DNA from: Apiotrichum sp. Y4204
Lineage: Eukaryota > Basidiomycota > Tremellomycetes > Trichosporonales > Trichosporonaceae
Direction of reading: 5' to 3'
NCBI GenBank assembly: GCA_025531455.1
Contig: JAMYHL010000101.1
Coordinates: 1-64,000, forward strand
Length of the DNA: 64,000 nt
In this document: in pieces, positions 12,494-24,400 of the stretch
Layout: the number at the start of each line of letters is the position of its first letter
Numbering within the stretch: position 1 is the first letter of the stretch
Translations under genes and position numbers: made by a program
Notes under the pieces: generated by a model
The model's input: the letters and a program-made list of their open reading frames with translations, nothing else
Database searches by the model: none
Told to the model about the DNA's origin: nothing

Positions 12494-13002
12494 GAGCTGT
12501 GGGCGACGGTGTTCCACATCCACGACCGTTTGGTTGCATGTTCTGTGTTGGCTGCTGGCATGTGGGTGCATTTCTAGAGAATGGTTGGAGATGCATTTTT
12601 GTGTGTACTGTACGAAAACAGATCCAGCCGCAAGAGTGACGATCGGTTGTTGGTGGCTGTTGCTTATAAGGGGTGAAAAAGTGCCACACTGACGGAAGCG
12701 GATATTTCCGCGGCGTTAACCGACTTTTGCGGAGGAGTGTGGTGTAGTGTGCGTGTTTGAATTTGTGCAGCTTGCTTGCGTGCAGCATCGCGGACTGTCC
12801 ACGAGAAGGAGTCATCCATTGTTCTGTCGAGGCCACCAAAGAGCTGCTCATTGTCACCCCACACCTCGAGTCCGACACGACCGAGCAGCACCAATCCCAA
12901 AAGCGGCGAACCGAGCTCGATCCCGCATACCCTCCCCTCCCCCTTCCTTCGGATCGACCATCTTTCAACGCACCCGATAGACCTAAAGAAACGTCGCCCA
13001 AG
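12494..13002. other. Intergenic between RPF1 and eIF3e
   Basis: 509 bp holding the RPF1 3' flank and the eIF3e leader. The 100 bases before 13003 are C-rich, typical of a highly expressed gene leader. No gene seen. Confidence 0.6.
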
Positions 13003-14689
13003 ATGGAGTACGACCTCACCCAAGCGAGTATTCCTTGCGCAATGTTGCCGCCCGACCATGCGGCGCTATTGCTCCTTCTCAGTCGATGCCAAGGTTGCTA
13101 ACACCCCTCTAGAAGTTGATCCCCCAGCTGGATCGCCACCTCGCCATCCCCCTCCTCAACTACCTCGCGGACTCGAACATCTTCCCCGCCGCGCAGGTGA
13201 CCAAGGCCCAGTGCGTGTCATCGAGCTCGAGCCGGCTGTCGCGTGTCGCCTGGTATCGGATGGCAATCGCGATAGCCGTGCCACTTGTCATCTGGGCTCG
13301 GGCTCGACCGGAGACTAGAGAGAAGATCGCTGACATTGCAGGTATGACCTCGTCAAGGGCACCAACATGGTCGACTACGTCGAGCAGCTGTACGAGCAGG
13401 CCAAGAGCGAGGGTGTCTCCGTGGAGCCCGAGAACTTCTCCAAGCTCCGCGAGGACGCTACCGCGCGCTACAAGACTCTTCAGGAGGCCGCTCAGCCGAT
13501 CATGAAGGTCATCGAGGACCCCGAGGCGGTTGCGAAGCTCAAGGGTGCGGTGGACAAGGAGAAGAACCTCGACCTTTTGCGGTCAGAGTACAACCTCTCG
13601 CTCGACCAGATCAACGCTCTTTACCACTTCGGCCAGTACCAGTACTCGCTCGGTCTCTACGCCGACGCCGCCAACTTCCTTTACCACTTCCTCATCTTCT
13701 CCGCCTCGCACGAGCTTAACCTCTCGGCTCACTGGGGAAAGCTCGCTTCCAACATTCTGACCGGAGAGTGGGAGGCTGCCGTGGTCGAGGTCAAGGACCT
13801 CCGTGACCTCATTGACAACCCCCACACCCAGGCCCAGGCCAAGCCGCTCACTCAGCTCCAAGCCCGCACCTGGCTTCTCCACTGGTCGCTCTTCGTCTTC
13901 TTCAACCTCGGTGAGGGACAGGGCTGCCAGGGTCTCCTCGACATGTTCCTTTCGCCCGCCTACCTCAACACGATCCAGACGTCGTGCCCTCACCTCCTCC
14001 GCTACCTTGTCGCCGCGGCCATCATCTCGCGTCGCGCCCCCAAGCCGGCCGGAAGCCGCTCGAACCGTGACCACGTCAAGGACCTGACACGCATCGTCCA
14101 GATGGAGGAGTACCAGTACTCTGACCCGGTCACTGCCTTCCTCAAGGACCTCTTCTGCGACTTTGACTTTGACAAGGCCCAGCAGCGCTTGTCTGTTGCC
14201 GAGAGCGTTGTCCGCTCCGACTTCTTCCTGTCGGGCTTTGCCGACGACTTTGTTGAGAACGCACGTTGGCTCATCTCCGAGATCTTCTGCCGCATCCACA
14301 AGCGCATCGACATTTCGGATCTGTCCAAGACACTGAACCTGTCGAACGAGGAGGGCGAGAAGTGGATTGTCAACCTCATCCGTGATTCGCGTATGGGTGT
14401 CGACGCCAAGATCGACCTCAAATCAAACATGCTCCACATTTCGAGGCCGATCACCACCCCGACGGCGACGCTTATCGAGACGACCCGTGGTCTGGCATTC
14501 CGGTCCCAGGCGATCCAGTACCAGATCCAGAGCATGTCCGAGCAGCGCACCGGTGGCGGCGAGAGGGGCGGACGTTCGGCTGGCGGACGTGGTGGCCGCG
14601 GTGGACGGACGGGCGGTCAGCAGCGGCCTGCACCCGCAGCGGCCGCACCAGCGGCCGAGGCGGCGAAGGAGACCGAGGTCGAGGCGTAG
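13003..14689 (+). CDS. INT6: Eukaryotic translation initiation factor 3 subunit E (Int6), PCI protein
   Basis: Cytoplasmic eIF3 subunit that scaffolds mRNA recruitment to the 40S subunit. Three exons (13003-13023, 13113-13210, 13342-14689) give 488 residues. The seven-residue first exon MEYDLTQ must join to [18 protein letters not shown] to give the conserved eIF3e N-terminus. That join requires a GC-AG intron (13024-13112, donor GCGAGT, branch GCTAAC). The eIF3-N domain spans roughly residues 1-130 and the PCI/winged-helix region about 290-420 ([30 protein letters not shown]). The C-terminal ~65 residues are Gly/Arg-rich ([12 protein letters not shown]) and then Ala/Pro-rich, an extension absent from human eIF3e. 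Confidence 0.95.
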
Positions 14690-15776
14690 TAGATCATGTT
14701 GGAGTAGTCTCTGCATGTATTGCATACATTAGTTGATGCATCACGGGATATATTAGCGGCCGGCATCCTGCCCAAAGGAGCTACAACTGCTTACTTACCA
14801 AACCTCGTTATCTTCCTGCGCTGTGCAGTATGCAACATTCTCTTCGTACAGTACACATCCTACTGACCCACTCAGGATTCTGAACGCCGGTTTTCCGACG
14901 ATTCCAACGAGCCCAACCCACTTTGGCCAGGTCACTAACATTGTGACTGACTCTCTGAACCCTCTAACATCTGCATTGTATGCGTCGATATTCCACCGAA
15001 GCCCTCTGTACCCATCGTGGGCGAGCCAGATGATCCTTTACGTGAGGGCCCTCCCTTATGGAAATTTAAGTCAGTGGCTCCGTCTTCGGTTCCGTTATCC
15101 GGTCTCTTTCCCAACTACAGCGGCTCGGTTGTCTGTCTCATCTGGGTTGGCACTATTGACAACTTCCATTAGCTAGAGCATCTTGGAGAAGACAAAGAGT
15201 AATAATCGTGACTTGTTGGGACATGGAGAATGGGGGATTCTCCCCTTGGAACCATCTCAGTATCCCACCCCACTCACATCTCGCTGTTCGATCCGGACCC
15301 AGGATTCCCTCATCCAACAGCCTCCTCCACACGATTGACCGCTGGACTCGCCGAGCTGCAAATCTCGAAATTAACAGGATCTGACTCTCCCCCATGTTCC
15401 ATGGAACAGCAGATGTAACCTCTGCATTCAACACCATTCTTGGTTGAATCTTGTCATGCCACTGATGGAAATGGCACGGCTTGTTGGGACTCAGATTCAC
15501 ACCCTCTCGACCAAGATGTCGACCGTTAAGCGAATAATGATTGTCGACCGCCCTCAATATAATCATTAGTTGATGCCTTGAGCCAGCTCCGCCATACAGT
15601 AGCTCCAATATCTGAAGTCAGACCATGCTTATACCAACGTCAACCGCTCAAACAATGTTTTCAAGAGAATCATCGTTGGTTTCAGGCACTGGATTTGTGA
15701 TGTCGCGAATGGGATGTTAGCGGTGAACACGGTCAAACCCATGGGAAAGTCGACGGGAGATTCCTTTGCGGAACAA

Positions 15777-15822
15777 TGCCTTGTCTGTCCGAGATTGCGT
15801 GCCTTGTCTGTCCGAGATTGCG
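15777..15822. repeat. Perfect 23-bp tandem duplication
   Basis: The unit beginning tgccttgtctgtccgag and ending attgcg occurs twice back to back (15777-15799, 15800-15822) in non-coding sequence. Confidence 0.8.
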
Positions 15823-16960
15823 GCGATGGAGTTCATTACAATCACGCAATGCTTCTATTCGGTATCAACTCTGTACGTCAGTGGATAGCTGGTCCATGGG
15901 GCGGCCGAGCTGGGGCGGTGGGTTGTCGTCCGGAGTGACAGTGTTCGTGATATCAGCCCCTCTCAAACACATCGGCTTCCGAGGGTAGATCTCAATCAGT
16001 GTCACAAGTGAGCCCAAGATGTTTCAACCGGATACAGCTCTCAGGCCCAGCCCAGCTTATTCAGTGCTCATGTTAACGGTCAGGTGTGATGCGTCCGGCG
16101 TTTTGGTTGGGCTTGTTACCCCTGGTAGTCCGAGGGTGGAAGAACGTGTTTATCGTGTCTGGGACCCATGGGCTCCGTTTCGGCTGGATCGTGGAGTGCG
16201 CTGGACGGCTTCACGTCCTTGCGGTTGTACGTCTGGAACATGAGAACAACGATTCACACACAAACAGCTTAGCCACCATGAGAGGGACCTCATACCGCAG
16301 GCGTTTACGGCGCACATCAGGCGCTGACAGACATGCGGACATTCCCTCGACAGCTGGCAGACAGTGTAAGTGTGACGCGTGTGATGCGAGTCACGGCCAA
16401 GGCGCAGCGCGCAGCGAGCAGAAGCATGGATGGGTTGCATGGCTGCACCAGGTGTCTTGAAAGCGTGCCAGCGCCTCACACCGCAGTTCTAATACCACTG
16501 GTGGACGCCAATTGCTGATCCTCGAGTTCTAGATTGGCGGATTCGCGCCGTTGGGTCCTTTTGTGAATTGGCGCAGTTAGCGCACTTTTTCCCCCCTGTC
16601 GATCGCGTCAAGCCGCCAAATGATCAGTGGTCTCCTTCTATTCCCAGTTAGGCCAGTCACCCGTCCGCAGAAGCATTTGTTCATTTTGTTCATGTGCGTC
16701 AGAGCGGCCGTCATGTTGATGTAAGAGGGAATGCGGTACAAGGGGGGGGGCATTCCAGTCAGGTGTCAGCTTTCGGGGCACATGTGCACATGCCCCCGTT
16801 GCGCCGATGGCAACGGCAGCGGCCCCGCTCGGAGTGGGCCCGAGTGGGGCGCGGAGACGGAGCGTGAGGAGGGCAAGCAGCGGCCAGGCCCACAGGGTGC
16901 AGGCAAATCGCGTCCGTGTGTGGTGGAGTGATTTTCGGCAGTGGCGTCATTGTCGCTCTG

Positions 16961-16982
16961 AAAAAAAAAAAAAAGAAAAAAA
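16961..16982. repeat. Homopolymer A tract (interrupted by one G)
   Basis: Fourteen A, one G, then a run of A in an otherwise GC-rich spacer upstream of the DUF4112 gene. Confidence 0.8.
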
Positions 16983-17485
16983 AGCTGTGCCCTGTCTGCC
17001 TGTCTGGGCGCTCTCTGTGTTGGCTGTCGTTAGGGTGGCAAAAAAAATGAGCGATTAAATCATTGAAAAATAGTCAATGAGTGACGTGTGACGACACCAC
17101 GGCCCCTGGCGGAAACCAGCAGATTGCAGACTGTGTACTGTGTGTGGTGTGTGTTGTGTCGATGCACAGTGTTGGGTCTTGTGGTCTCGTCTTGATATCA
17201 TTACCCCCTGTCCTCTTTCTTGTCTCTCTCGTTGCTGTTCCTTTGTTCTTCATATCCCCCATTCACATTGTCACAATCCCACACATCTGGACATCCCACT
17301 CCTTTTATCTCTTCATTCTCGCATCCCTCACTCTCTCTTCTACTCAATTCACCAACTACTCCCTCTGGCGTGGACAGCACTCCCTTTCGCAATCCCCATC
17401 GCAGCCCCACCCCAGCCAGCTCCACTGCACTACCCTTGCCACCGAACCGCCTTCCATTCCATCAAGGCCGTAATCTACTTTCGCC

Positions 17486-18618
17486 ATGACTAGCTACGTC
17501 GCGAAGGTATGTGTAGCCCTCAGTGTATAGCCGCTGTGCGCTGACCTCCAGAAATACCTCTCCAAGCAGGCAAAGCAGTATGAGCCTACCGACCCGTACT
17601 ACGAGATAATCACCACCGCCAAGGGCAAGCAGAAGCGTGTAAAGGTGCGTCTAAACAGCAGAGGGCTCACATGCCTTATGGGTGTTCAGAGCTGCGACTG
17701 ATCCCAGCGCGATGTCCCTCCTGGCCTCACGAAAAAGGAGGAAAAGGTTCTCCGCAAGGTCCGCAAGCGTGCCCACTACCTCGACAAGGGAATGAACCTC
17801 TGCGGGTTTAGGGTCGGATGGACGTTCTGGATTGGTGAGTCAGTTTGTGGTAGTGCCCAGCATCGCCCCTCAAGGGGGTGTGACGGAGTCGCTAACTTCG
17901 CCCTGTTTAAGGAGCGACCAAGGCCGATTACTGACACCCAGGTATCATCCCCGGAGCTGGTGATGTGGTAAACATTGTTCTCAACTACAGCTTGGTCGTG
18001 AAGCCCTCGCGTACACTCGACCTCCCTCCCAGTGTGGTCGGTGAGATGATGTTCAACAATACCGTTGCCGCGGGTGTTGGGTGAGTTTTGATATGGTTTC
18101 TTTGATTCTAACATTTCCAGCTTTGTTCCACTCGTGGGTGACGTAGTGATGGCGGTGTGGAAGACCAACTGGCGCAACGCCCATATGTGAGTGTCAGAAC
18201 ATTCCAGCCGTATGAGGTTCTTTGTGGCGGAAGTCTAAAATGACATTGGCTGACGATCAGTCTCGAGGCGCACCTGCGGAAGCGTGGAGAGGAAAACCTC
18301 CGTCAAGGTGGCCAAAGTGCGCTCACTGAGGTCACAGACGCGACAGTCGCCGAGGCGAGCGGGACAGGCGCTGTCGGTGGTGTTCCAGGCCAGGCGTTCC
18401 CAGGCCAGGCGTCTACCGTCCCGGGCGCTGGACCCTCTCTGACCACTGCAACTGCGGCCACGACCCCTGCGGCTGCCCCTGCTAAGCCCAAGAGGCGCTG
18501 GTTCGGGGGCGGATCTAACGCTGCCACCAATGCTGTCACAGAGGCGCACATGAACGAGGCAGAGATCGGATTGAACCAGCCCGCTGTCGGCAATCAGCCT
18601 GCCGTCCGACGCGTCTAG
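17486..18618 (+). CDS. DUF4112 domain protein
   Basis: Six exons (17486-17506, 17552-17644, 17708-17834, 17942-18080, 18121-18186, 18261-18618) join in frame to 267 residues. After a short N-terminus (YLSKQAKQYEPTDPYYEII), the conserved core runs from about residue 50 to 150. It contains GWTFWIGIIPGAGDVVNIVLNY and GVGFVPLVGDVVMAVWKTN, two hydrophobic segments each with a Gly-Asp, the pattern of the DUF4112 family. The biochemical role of that family is not established. The C-terminal ~100 residues are Ala/Gly/Pro/Thr-rich with a KPKRRWFGGG patch and are probably disordered. Intron 4 is 40 nt. Convergent with the Dabb-fold gene. Confidence 0.88.
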
Positions 18619-18956
18619 AGACAGGTCCCACGCATTCCGATGTCGTAAAGTCAACCTGACTGCAAGAAACATCGCCGTTACCTAGAGCCTCTGCGTTCTC
18701 TCTGTTCCCAATTTGTATACCCTTTTCGACCTTACATTCCCTCACGACCGGCACGAGTACCACGACACTTTGAACATACGAAACCCGGAACCACAGCTTG
18801 CACCACAACTTGCAGCTCACGGCAGTACACGTGCCCCGACAATACACCGTCTCCGTAACCATAGCCATAGACTCCGCCCGCTCCTTCCTGTTTTTCTGTA
18901 TTCCTGGTGATGCATAATCATACTTCAGCCGTACCCGAGACTCTCGCCTCCGGGTA
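18619..18956. other. Convergent intergenic spacer
   Basis: 338 bp between the 3' ends of the DUF4112 and Dabb genes; presumably both 3' UTRs. No gene seen. Confidence 0.6.
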
Positions 18957-19517
18957 TTAGAAAGCACCAGGGGTAAAGTCGAGCACTGTGACGCCCTCGA
19001 ATCCCCATCCGCCAATTTTGTTCTGCGGTCAGCTCAAACCCCATTTAAGAACGCCAATGATGTGTACACTCTACACCCTCTCAAGAATAACACGTCTCAA
19101 TAACCCACCTTGAACGCAGTATGCGCCGGGTCCTCATTAATATAGTAATCCGCGTCCTCCTGGTTCTGCAAGGTCAGATCCATATCTCTGTCCGCAAACT
19201 CGCAAACTCACCTCAAACTCGACCATAAACACAACCTGCATACCACCACAGTGTCCTTCCTTATTCGACTGCTTCCCACCCACTGCCTGGCGGATATAAT
19301 TCCGGCCATTGCGCGTACACTCGTCCTTGAGCGCGAGCATCGCCCCGCTCAGCGCCGGCAGGTTGGCCGGGTTGGACAGCTTGAATGCGACTGGAGGAGA
19401 AAGGGAGTTAATTGGAAGAGGGGGAATAAGTAAGAGCAACGCGTCAGCGGCGGTTTACCTCGGAAGCTCGCAAGTTCGGAGAACGTCCAAGCACGTACCG
19501 ATGTGGAAGACGGACAT
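18957..19517 (-). CDS. Stress-responsive dimeric alpha/beta-barrel (Dabb) domain protein
   Basis: Four exons (19517-19499, 19390-19212, 19165-19109, 19022-18957) encode 106 residues, the full length of a stand-alone Dabb domain. The protein begins MSVFHIVAFKLS, the first strand of the fold. It continues with GGMQVVFMVEFENQEDADYY (central strands and helix) and HTAFKNKIGGWGFEGVTVLDF, ending in the HxxF/VxxxDF pattern. Family members are small homodimeric ferredoxin-like barrels, some of them stress-induced or acting in polyketide cyclisation. No catalytic assignment is possible here. It shares a 297-bp divergent promoter with GPI11. Confidence 0.85.
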
Positions 19518-19814
19518 TGTGGGATTGGAGGTGGTGAGATGTGCTTTTACTACTTGCTGTTGAGGTCATGCTCATCCGGCGTTGTCGTCACCTCCACATC
19601 CTCCACCTCCACCCAGGAAACCATGACTCTGGAACTCTGGGGAACAGGAGACTCACGCTACCCCCACGCTATTCCCACTCCTATTTCCGCCAGCATCCAC
19701 TCCCTGCTCCACGGACTTGACGGTCGCGACGGCCACGGCCGAATGACATCGGCGCAAGCACATAAAGTCCAGAGCTCCAATCTTCAATCCCACCACCACC
19801 TCACATCAAGCACA

Positions 19815-20758
19815 ATGTCGACCAAACCCGCCCCCAAGGCGGCCCCCGCCAAGCGTTTCCCACTCAAAGACTACTTCGCTCATCTGGGCTACCTCGGCCT
19901 CCTCCTCTCCTCGTGTATTGCCATTCTCCCACGCACAACGGCCTACTTCTACCCGGCAGCCATCGAGGCCGCGCTCGCGGCGCGCAGCAGCGCCGACCGC
20001 CCCGAACCCGCGTGGCTTACCCCGCTCACGGCGAGCGCGGCCGGGTCCACTGCCTGGGTCGCGGCCGGCACGGCCGTGACCATGGCGTGGTGGGGCGGCA
20101 AGATGGCAAAGTGGGCGGGCGCGAGTCTCCCAAGCGACAAGGTGCGTTGCGCGTGTGTATCGGTGTAAATCTGACGATTTTAGCGGGTGAGCGACGCGGC
20201 TCTCGCGACGGGACTCACGACCCTCGTCCTGGATGTGTGGCTGCATCTTCTTGGTGCTGGCCTCTCGCAGTGGTTCCGCACGCTCCTCCTCGCGCTTACG
20301 CTGGCACTCCTCACCGCCTGGCCGATCATCTATGCGCTGGGCATTCCGAGCATGCACGACGACGGCATTGTCGCGCGGTACCGCCTCACGCGGCTCGTGT
20401 GTGCGTGGCGCGCAGAGGACGCCGCCGAGCGCGCGTTCGCGTACCCCCTCGCCGGGTCGCTTATTGGCGCGTGGGTCGGCGCCGTACCCATCGCGCTCGA
20501 CTGGGACAGGCCGTGGCAGGTGAGTTGGAGAGAAGGTTTATTTTTAATTTGCTATTTTGCTCACAAAAGACGTACCCCCTCACGCCGGTTGTTGGTGCCC
20601 TCATGGGCTTCCTGGCGGGCGGATACACTGCCTGGATGCGGTCCGCGTACACCAGCCTCCGCGCCGATGTCGTCGCCGAGCAGCGGAGCGATGCAGCCGC
20701 GGCGGCGGCGGCCGCTAAGGCTTCGGGAAGGAAGAGGAAGGGCGGAAAGGCAAAGTAG
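19815..20758 (+). CDS. GPI11: GPI-anchor biosynthesis protein PIG-F/Gpi11
   Basis: ER multi-pass protein that partners the ethanolamine-phosphate transferases (Gpi7/Gpi13) adding EtN-P to GPI precursors. Three exons (19815-20141, 20184-20519, 20570-20758) give 283 residues. The sequence shows about six hydrophobic segments (for example HLGYLGLLLSSCIAIL and LLLALTLALLTAWPIIYAL). It carries the family signature PIALDWDRPWQ followed by TYPLTPVVGALMGFLAG, brought together exactly across intron 2. The C-terminus is Ala-rich then Lys/Arg-rich (GRKRKGGKAK). The start is the first ATG after a CT-rich leader. Confidence 0.92.
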
Positions 20759-21421
20759 TGGCGAGGGAGGATTTTGGCAACCAGCCAGCCTCTAACTGGA
20801 TCTCGCTGCGTGCGCCGTTGCCCGCGCTTCTGACATCTACGCAAGCCTCACCTCTGCTGCCAGGAGTAACTTAGACTATGCATACCCACATAATACCCTG
20901 CCGACTTGTTTGGTTGAATCGCACAACTTATGTAGCAGGAGTATGTCCCATGGTAGTTTGGCTGGCGGGCTCGTCCTAGTCGAACACCTGAACAGGCAGA
21001 GCTTGGCACTTCTGTTTGGTGCTCTGCAGCCCAGCTTTGGAGCAAAGACTACATCCAACGCCTCCTCCCCCACTGCTCCTTTGGAATGGCACAATGATGC
21101 ATGCAGATGTGAAATGAGGCCCAAGTAGGTTTCGTGGAATTGTGTCTATCTAATAGTTGAGAGATTCGTGTTTTTCTCCAGATGGGTTGGGAACCAGCCA
21201 GCGAAAGAGACCGAGGGAGGAAAAGACGGAACAGTAGCGCCAGCGCGGATGGTTCACTTCTTCTATAAAAGAATGCTGATAAATGCGGGCTTCTGGTTTC
21301 ATGTAACAGCGGAATGGGAGTGCAAGTGTGGAAATGGCGGGAATGATTGTCTAGGAGCTCTTGAGAAAGAGCGATAATTGTCCTAATGAAGCGTTCGTGC
21401 AGAGAATGCTTGGGTGAGAGG
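20759..21421. other. Convergent intergenic spacer
   Basis: 663 bp between GPI11 and the large minus-strand gene. No gene, repeat or RNA seen. Confidence 0.6.
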
Positions 21422-24400
21422 CTAACGGTGACGCTGACCTTCGTGGGCGGTGGTTGGTCCTTCCCGAACGAGGCGGAGCCAGAGGGAGCCCATCATCGAA
21501 CGCTCACGAACAACCTCCCAGGGGCCCATGACAGCGCGCGACGGGTCGCCAGAGCCGAAGCGAGCCTCCATGTCGGAACGGCCCTCAGCAGTGCCCTCGC
21601 TCTCGAGGGTGAGCATGCCGACCCACTCGGGGGCAACACGGTCTCCAGGCTGGATCTCAACACCTGCAACATGCAGGTACCGCTTGGCCGCGACGCGGGC
21701 TCCGGACGAGACGGTGACATCGCGGCGGTCGTATGCCAACCGGATCGACTGCATGGCCTGCGCGGCGTAGGGCGCAAAGTCGAGGTAGATGATCTGTGGC
21801 GTAGGCAGGAAAGGGTCGTAGTAAATCGGCGACAGCGCGAATGCGTCCAGGTAGTGGGGCAGGGTGCCGGTTGCGCAGTGCACATACTCGAGGGGAACAA
21901 GCTTGTGCGGCATGAAGGGAACAAAGACGAGCACGTGCTCCGTGTTGCTGGGCCTGTGGAGTGCAGTGTTGACCACGAGGTCACCGAGGCGCATCCGCCT
22001 GTCAGCACCGCACTTCTCAAGCTCGCGCCAGGCCGCCATTGCACCCTCCGACGAGGGCCAACGAGGAACCTGCTGGCTAACGGGGACAAATACGCGGAGG
22101 ATGGGCGCACGGCCAACCATGTAAGGGGGAGGGCGATCGAACGCGGGCTCGTACTTGCTGCCGCCAGTGGGCGAGTCCCAGCGACGGCCGACAGGCGAGG
22201 CCGTTCCATGGTCGGAACGCCGAGACGAGCGGCCCTCGCTGGAGGCGACTGACGAACGCTCCTTGCCGCGTCCGCCGCCAATGGGGGGAGGCACGGGGAG
22301 CATATCCGAGGGGGCGCGCATCGACGGGGGACGCGAGCGGCTCATACCAAAGCCACGTACCGACGACTGCGCCGACATTATCGATCCAGGCCGGCTGCTC
22401 GCTGGCACGGTGCCCGCCGGGCTGTGGACGGACGAATCGCCGTACCGACGGAACTCGTACCGTTTGGCGTTCGGATACGACACCGGGGGATAGACAGCCT
22501 TGCCCTGCGGCATGACAGTGGCCGCGTGCACCGACGGCGCGTTGAGACGCTCGGTGACAATCGACGACACCGAATTGGAGCGCTTGCGGCCAAAGCCAAC
22601 TCCGACCGCACCCGAGCCGATGGAACCAATGGATCCACGACGCTTGCGGAGCTTGCCACCAGGAGGGATCATCTGTGCGATCGACTTGCTGCCGTTGGCC
22701 GAGTTGGGCCCGGCTGACAGGGGCTCCGGCATCACGAGCTCCGTAACACGTTCGCGGCGGGGCATGCGAGGATGGCCTCCGCTACCAGTGTCCGAGCCAG
22801 CAACACTGTTTGCACGCGAGGCACCACCGCGAGGCGGCATTCCCATGCCCAGGAAGCTGGTCACCGAGCTTGACTTGTGCAAAACAGGCTGCTGAATATC
22901 GTCATCGAACGGCACCGGGGGCGAGTAGGGGAAGGCTGCGGCTGGAAGAGTGCGCAGGAACAGAACAATCAGCGTGTGCGAAAGGCTGAGGTGGCGAAGC
23001 AGATTGTGGTATTGCGCAGGATACGTGCTGTACACCGCAGGATCGTGGAGAAGCGACTCGACTGTGTTGTTAGCAACTATCCATTCCAACTAATACTCAC
23101 GGAAGCCCTCCCACACAGTAAGACCCGGCCAGGAGCGGCCACGCTCGCGGTCAATGGTAACACCCCACTCGCGCATAACCCAGCGTCCGACCTGCTCGCC
23201 GGTCATGTACTTGCGGATCTCGTTATCCGAGCCGATGAGGTTGAGGAACGAGTTTATGTTGAGATACGGCAGGAGCGTGACAACAATGCGCGGGTGCTTC
23301 ATGAGAACAGTAGTCGACATCTCAGGCTTGGGCTTGGGACGAGGACGGTCCATTATCGAGCCACTGCTCGAGTGCGTCGAAGTCGTGGGCGAGTTGGCAG
23401 ACGACGAGCTGACAATACGGCTGACGCGCTTGTCCGTTGGGCCAGTACGCTGCGTCTGGATAGCAGCAGGCACGCTGCGCTTGGCCCTCGGCGGGCTCCC
23501 AGTACTGGATCCCAGGGCGCTGGTAGGGGTCATCATGCGCGGTGTGCTCTGCTCATATGACGACAAAGCGGATGCGCCTGATGCCGTGCGGAAGCTGTGC
23601 TGGTCGCTGGAAGGAGGCGTGCCACCGGCAGCAAGATCCGGGTAGCGCTGCTTCAAGTCCTTGGGCTTGCTGCGCATGGAGACGAAATCGGCCGTGTGGC
23701 CAATGGGCGTCTCCGAGACAGGCTGCGGCGCGTTCAGCGGAGTCTCGTTCGCAAACTGATGAGGGATGTCCCTGGCAGACTCATCCTGCGGAGACATGGC
23801 AAACTCTTGCTCGTTGGCCATCACCGGCGGTGGGCTCCTGGCAACCGCGGGCGCAGGCTGCCGGGGCGCCTCAACAGGCTGGTGAGGTGGTTCAACAGGA
23901 GGCCGGGGCGACTCGGCCGACACTGCCTCAGCCCTGGGCTCCGCCCTCTCAGCCCTCAGATTGCTCATCGTGCGCGCACGCGTCTCCGCGGCGAGGATGG
24001 CCGCAGCAGATGGCGCCGCAGCCGCCGCTGCGACACTCTTAGCCGCCGGAGTGGGAACAGGAGGGGGTGTTGGCATCTGACCGTCCACGTTTTCGGTTTT
24101 TGGAGGACTGGTGCGGTACGGCGACCGATCCGGACGACTGAGTGGTGCGGGACCCCGCGCAGCCATGCCAGCTGCAACTGGACCCGGAGGCGTCGAGGCC
24201 GAAGGAGGCGGTGCGACTGCGCTGAAATCAGATGGCGAATTGTACGGCTTTGCCTCGGGTGGCGCAACATTCCTTCCGGCCGGAATGAAGATCCGAGGCC
24301 TCGAAGGGCTCTCGCTACCCGACGACGCGGTAGCAGGGATCGGTTGCTTGGCTTCAGGCGCGGGAGGTGAGGTCGACATCTTGGACGAGGAGATGACCTG

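Larger units (their letters stand above)
14690..17485. other. Long intergenic region between eIF3e and the DUF4112 gene
   Basis: 2.8 kb with no supportable gene on either strand. It contains a 23-bp direct duplication at 15777-15822 and an A-tract at 16961-16982. The last ~300 bases (about 17180-17480) are strongly C/T-rich and look like the leader of the following gene. The 14700-17100 part could hold decayed sequence, but no element is recognisable. Confidence 0.55.
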
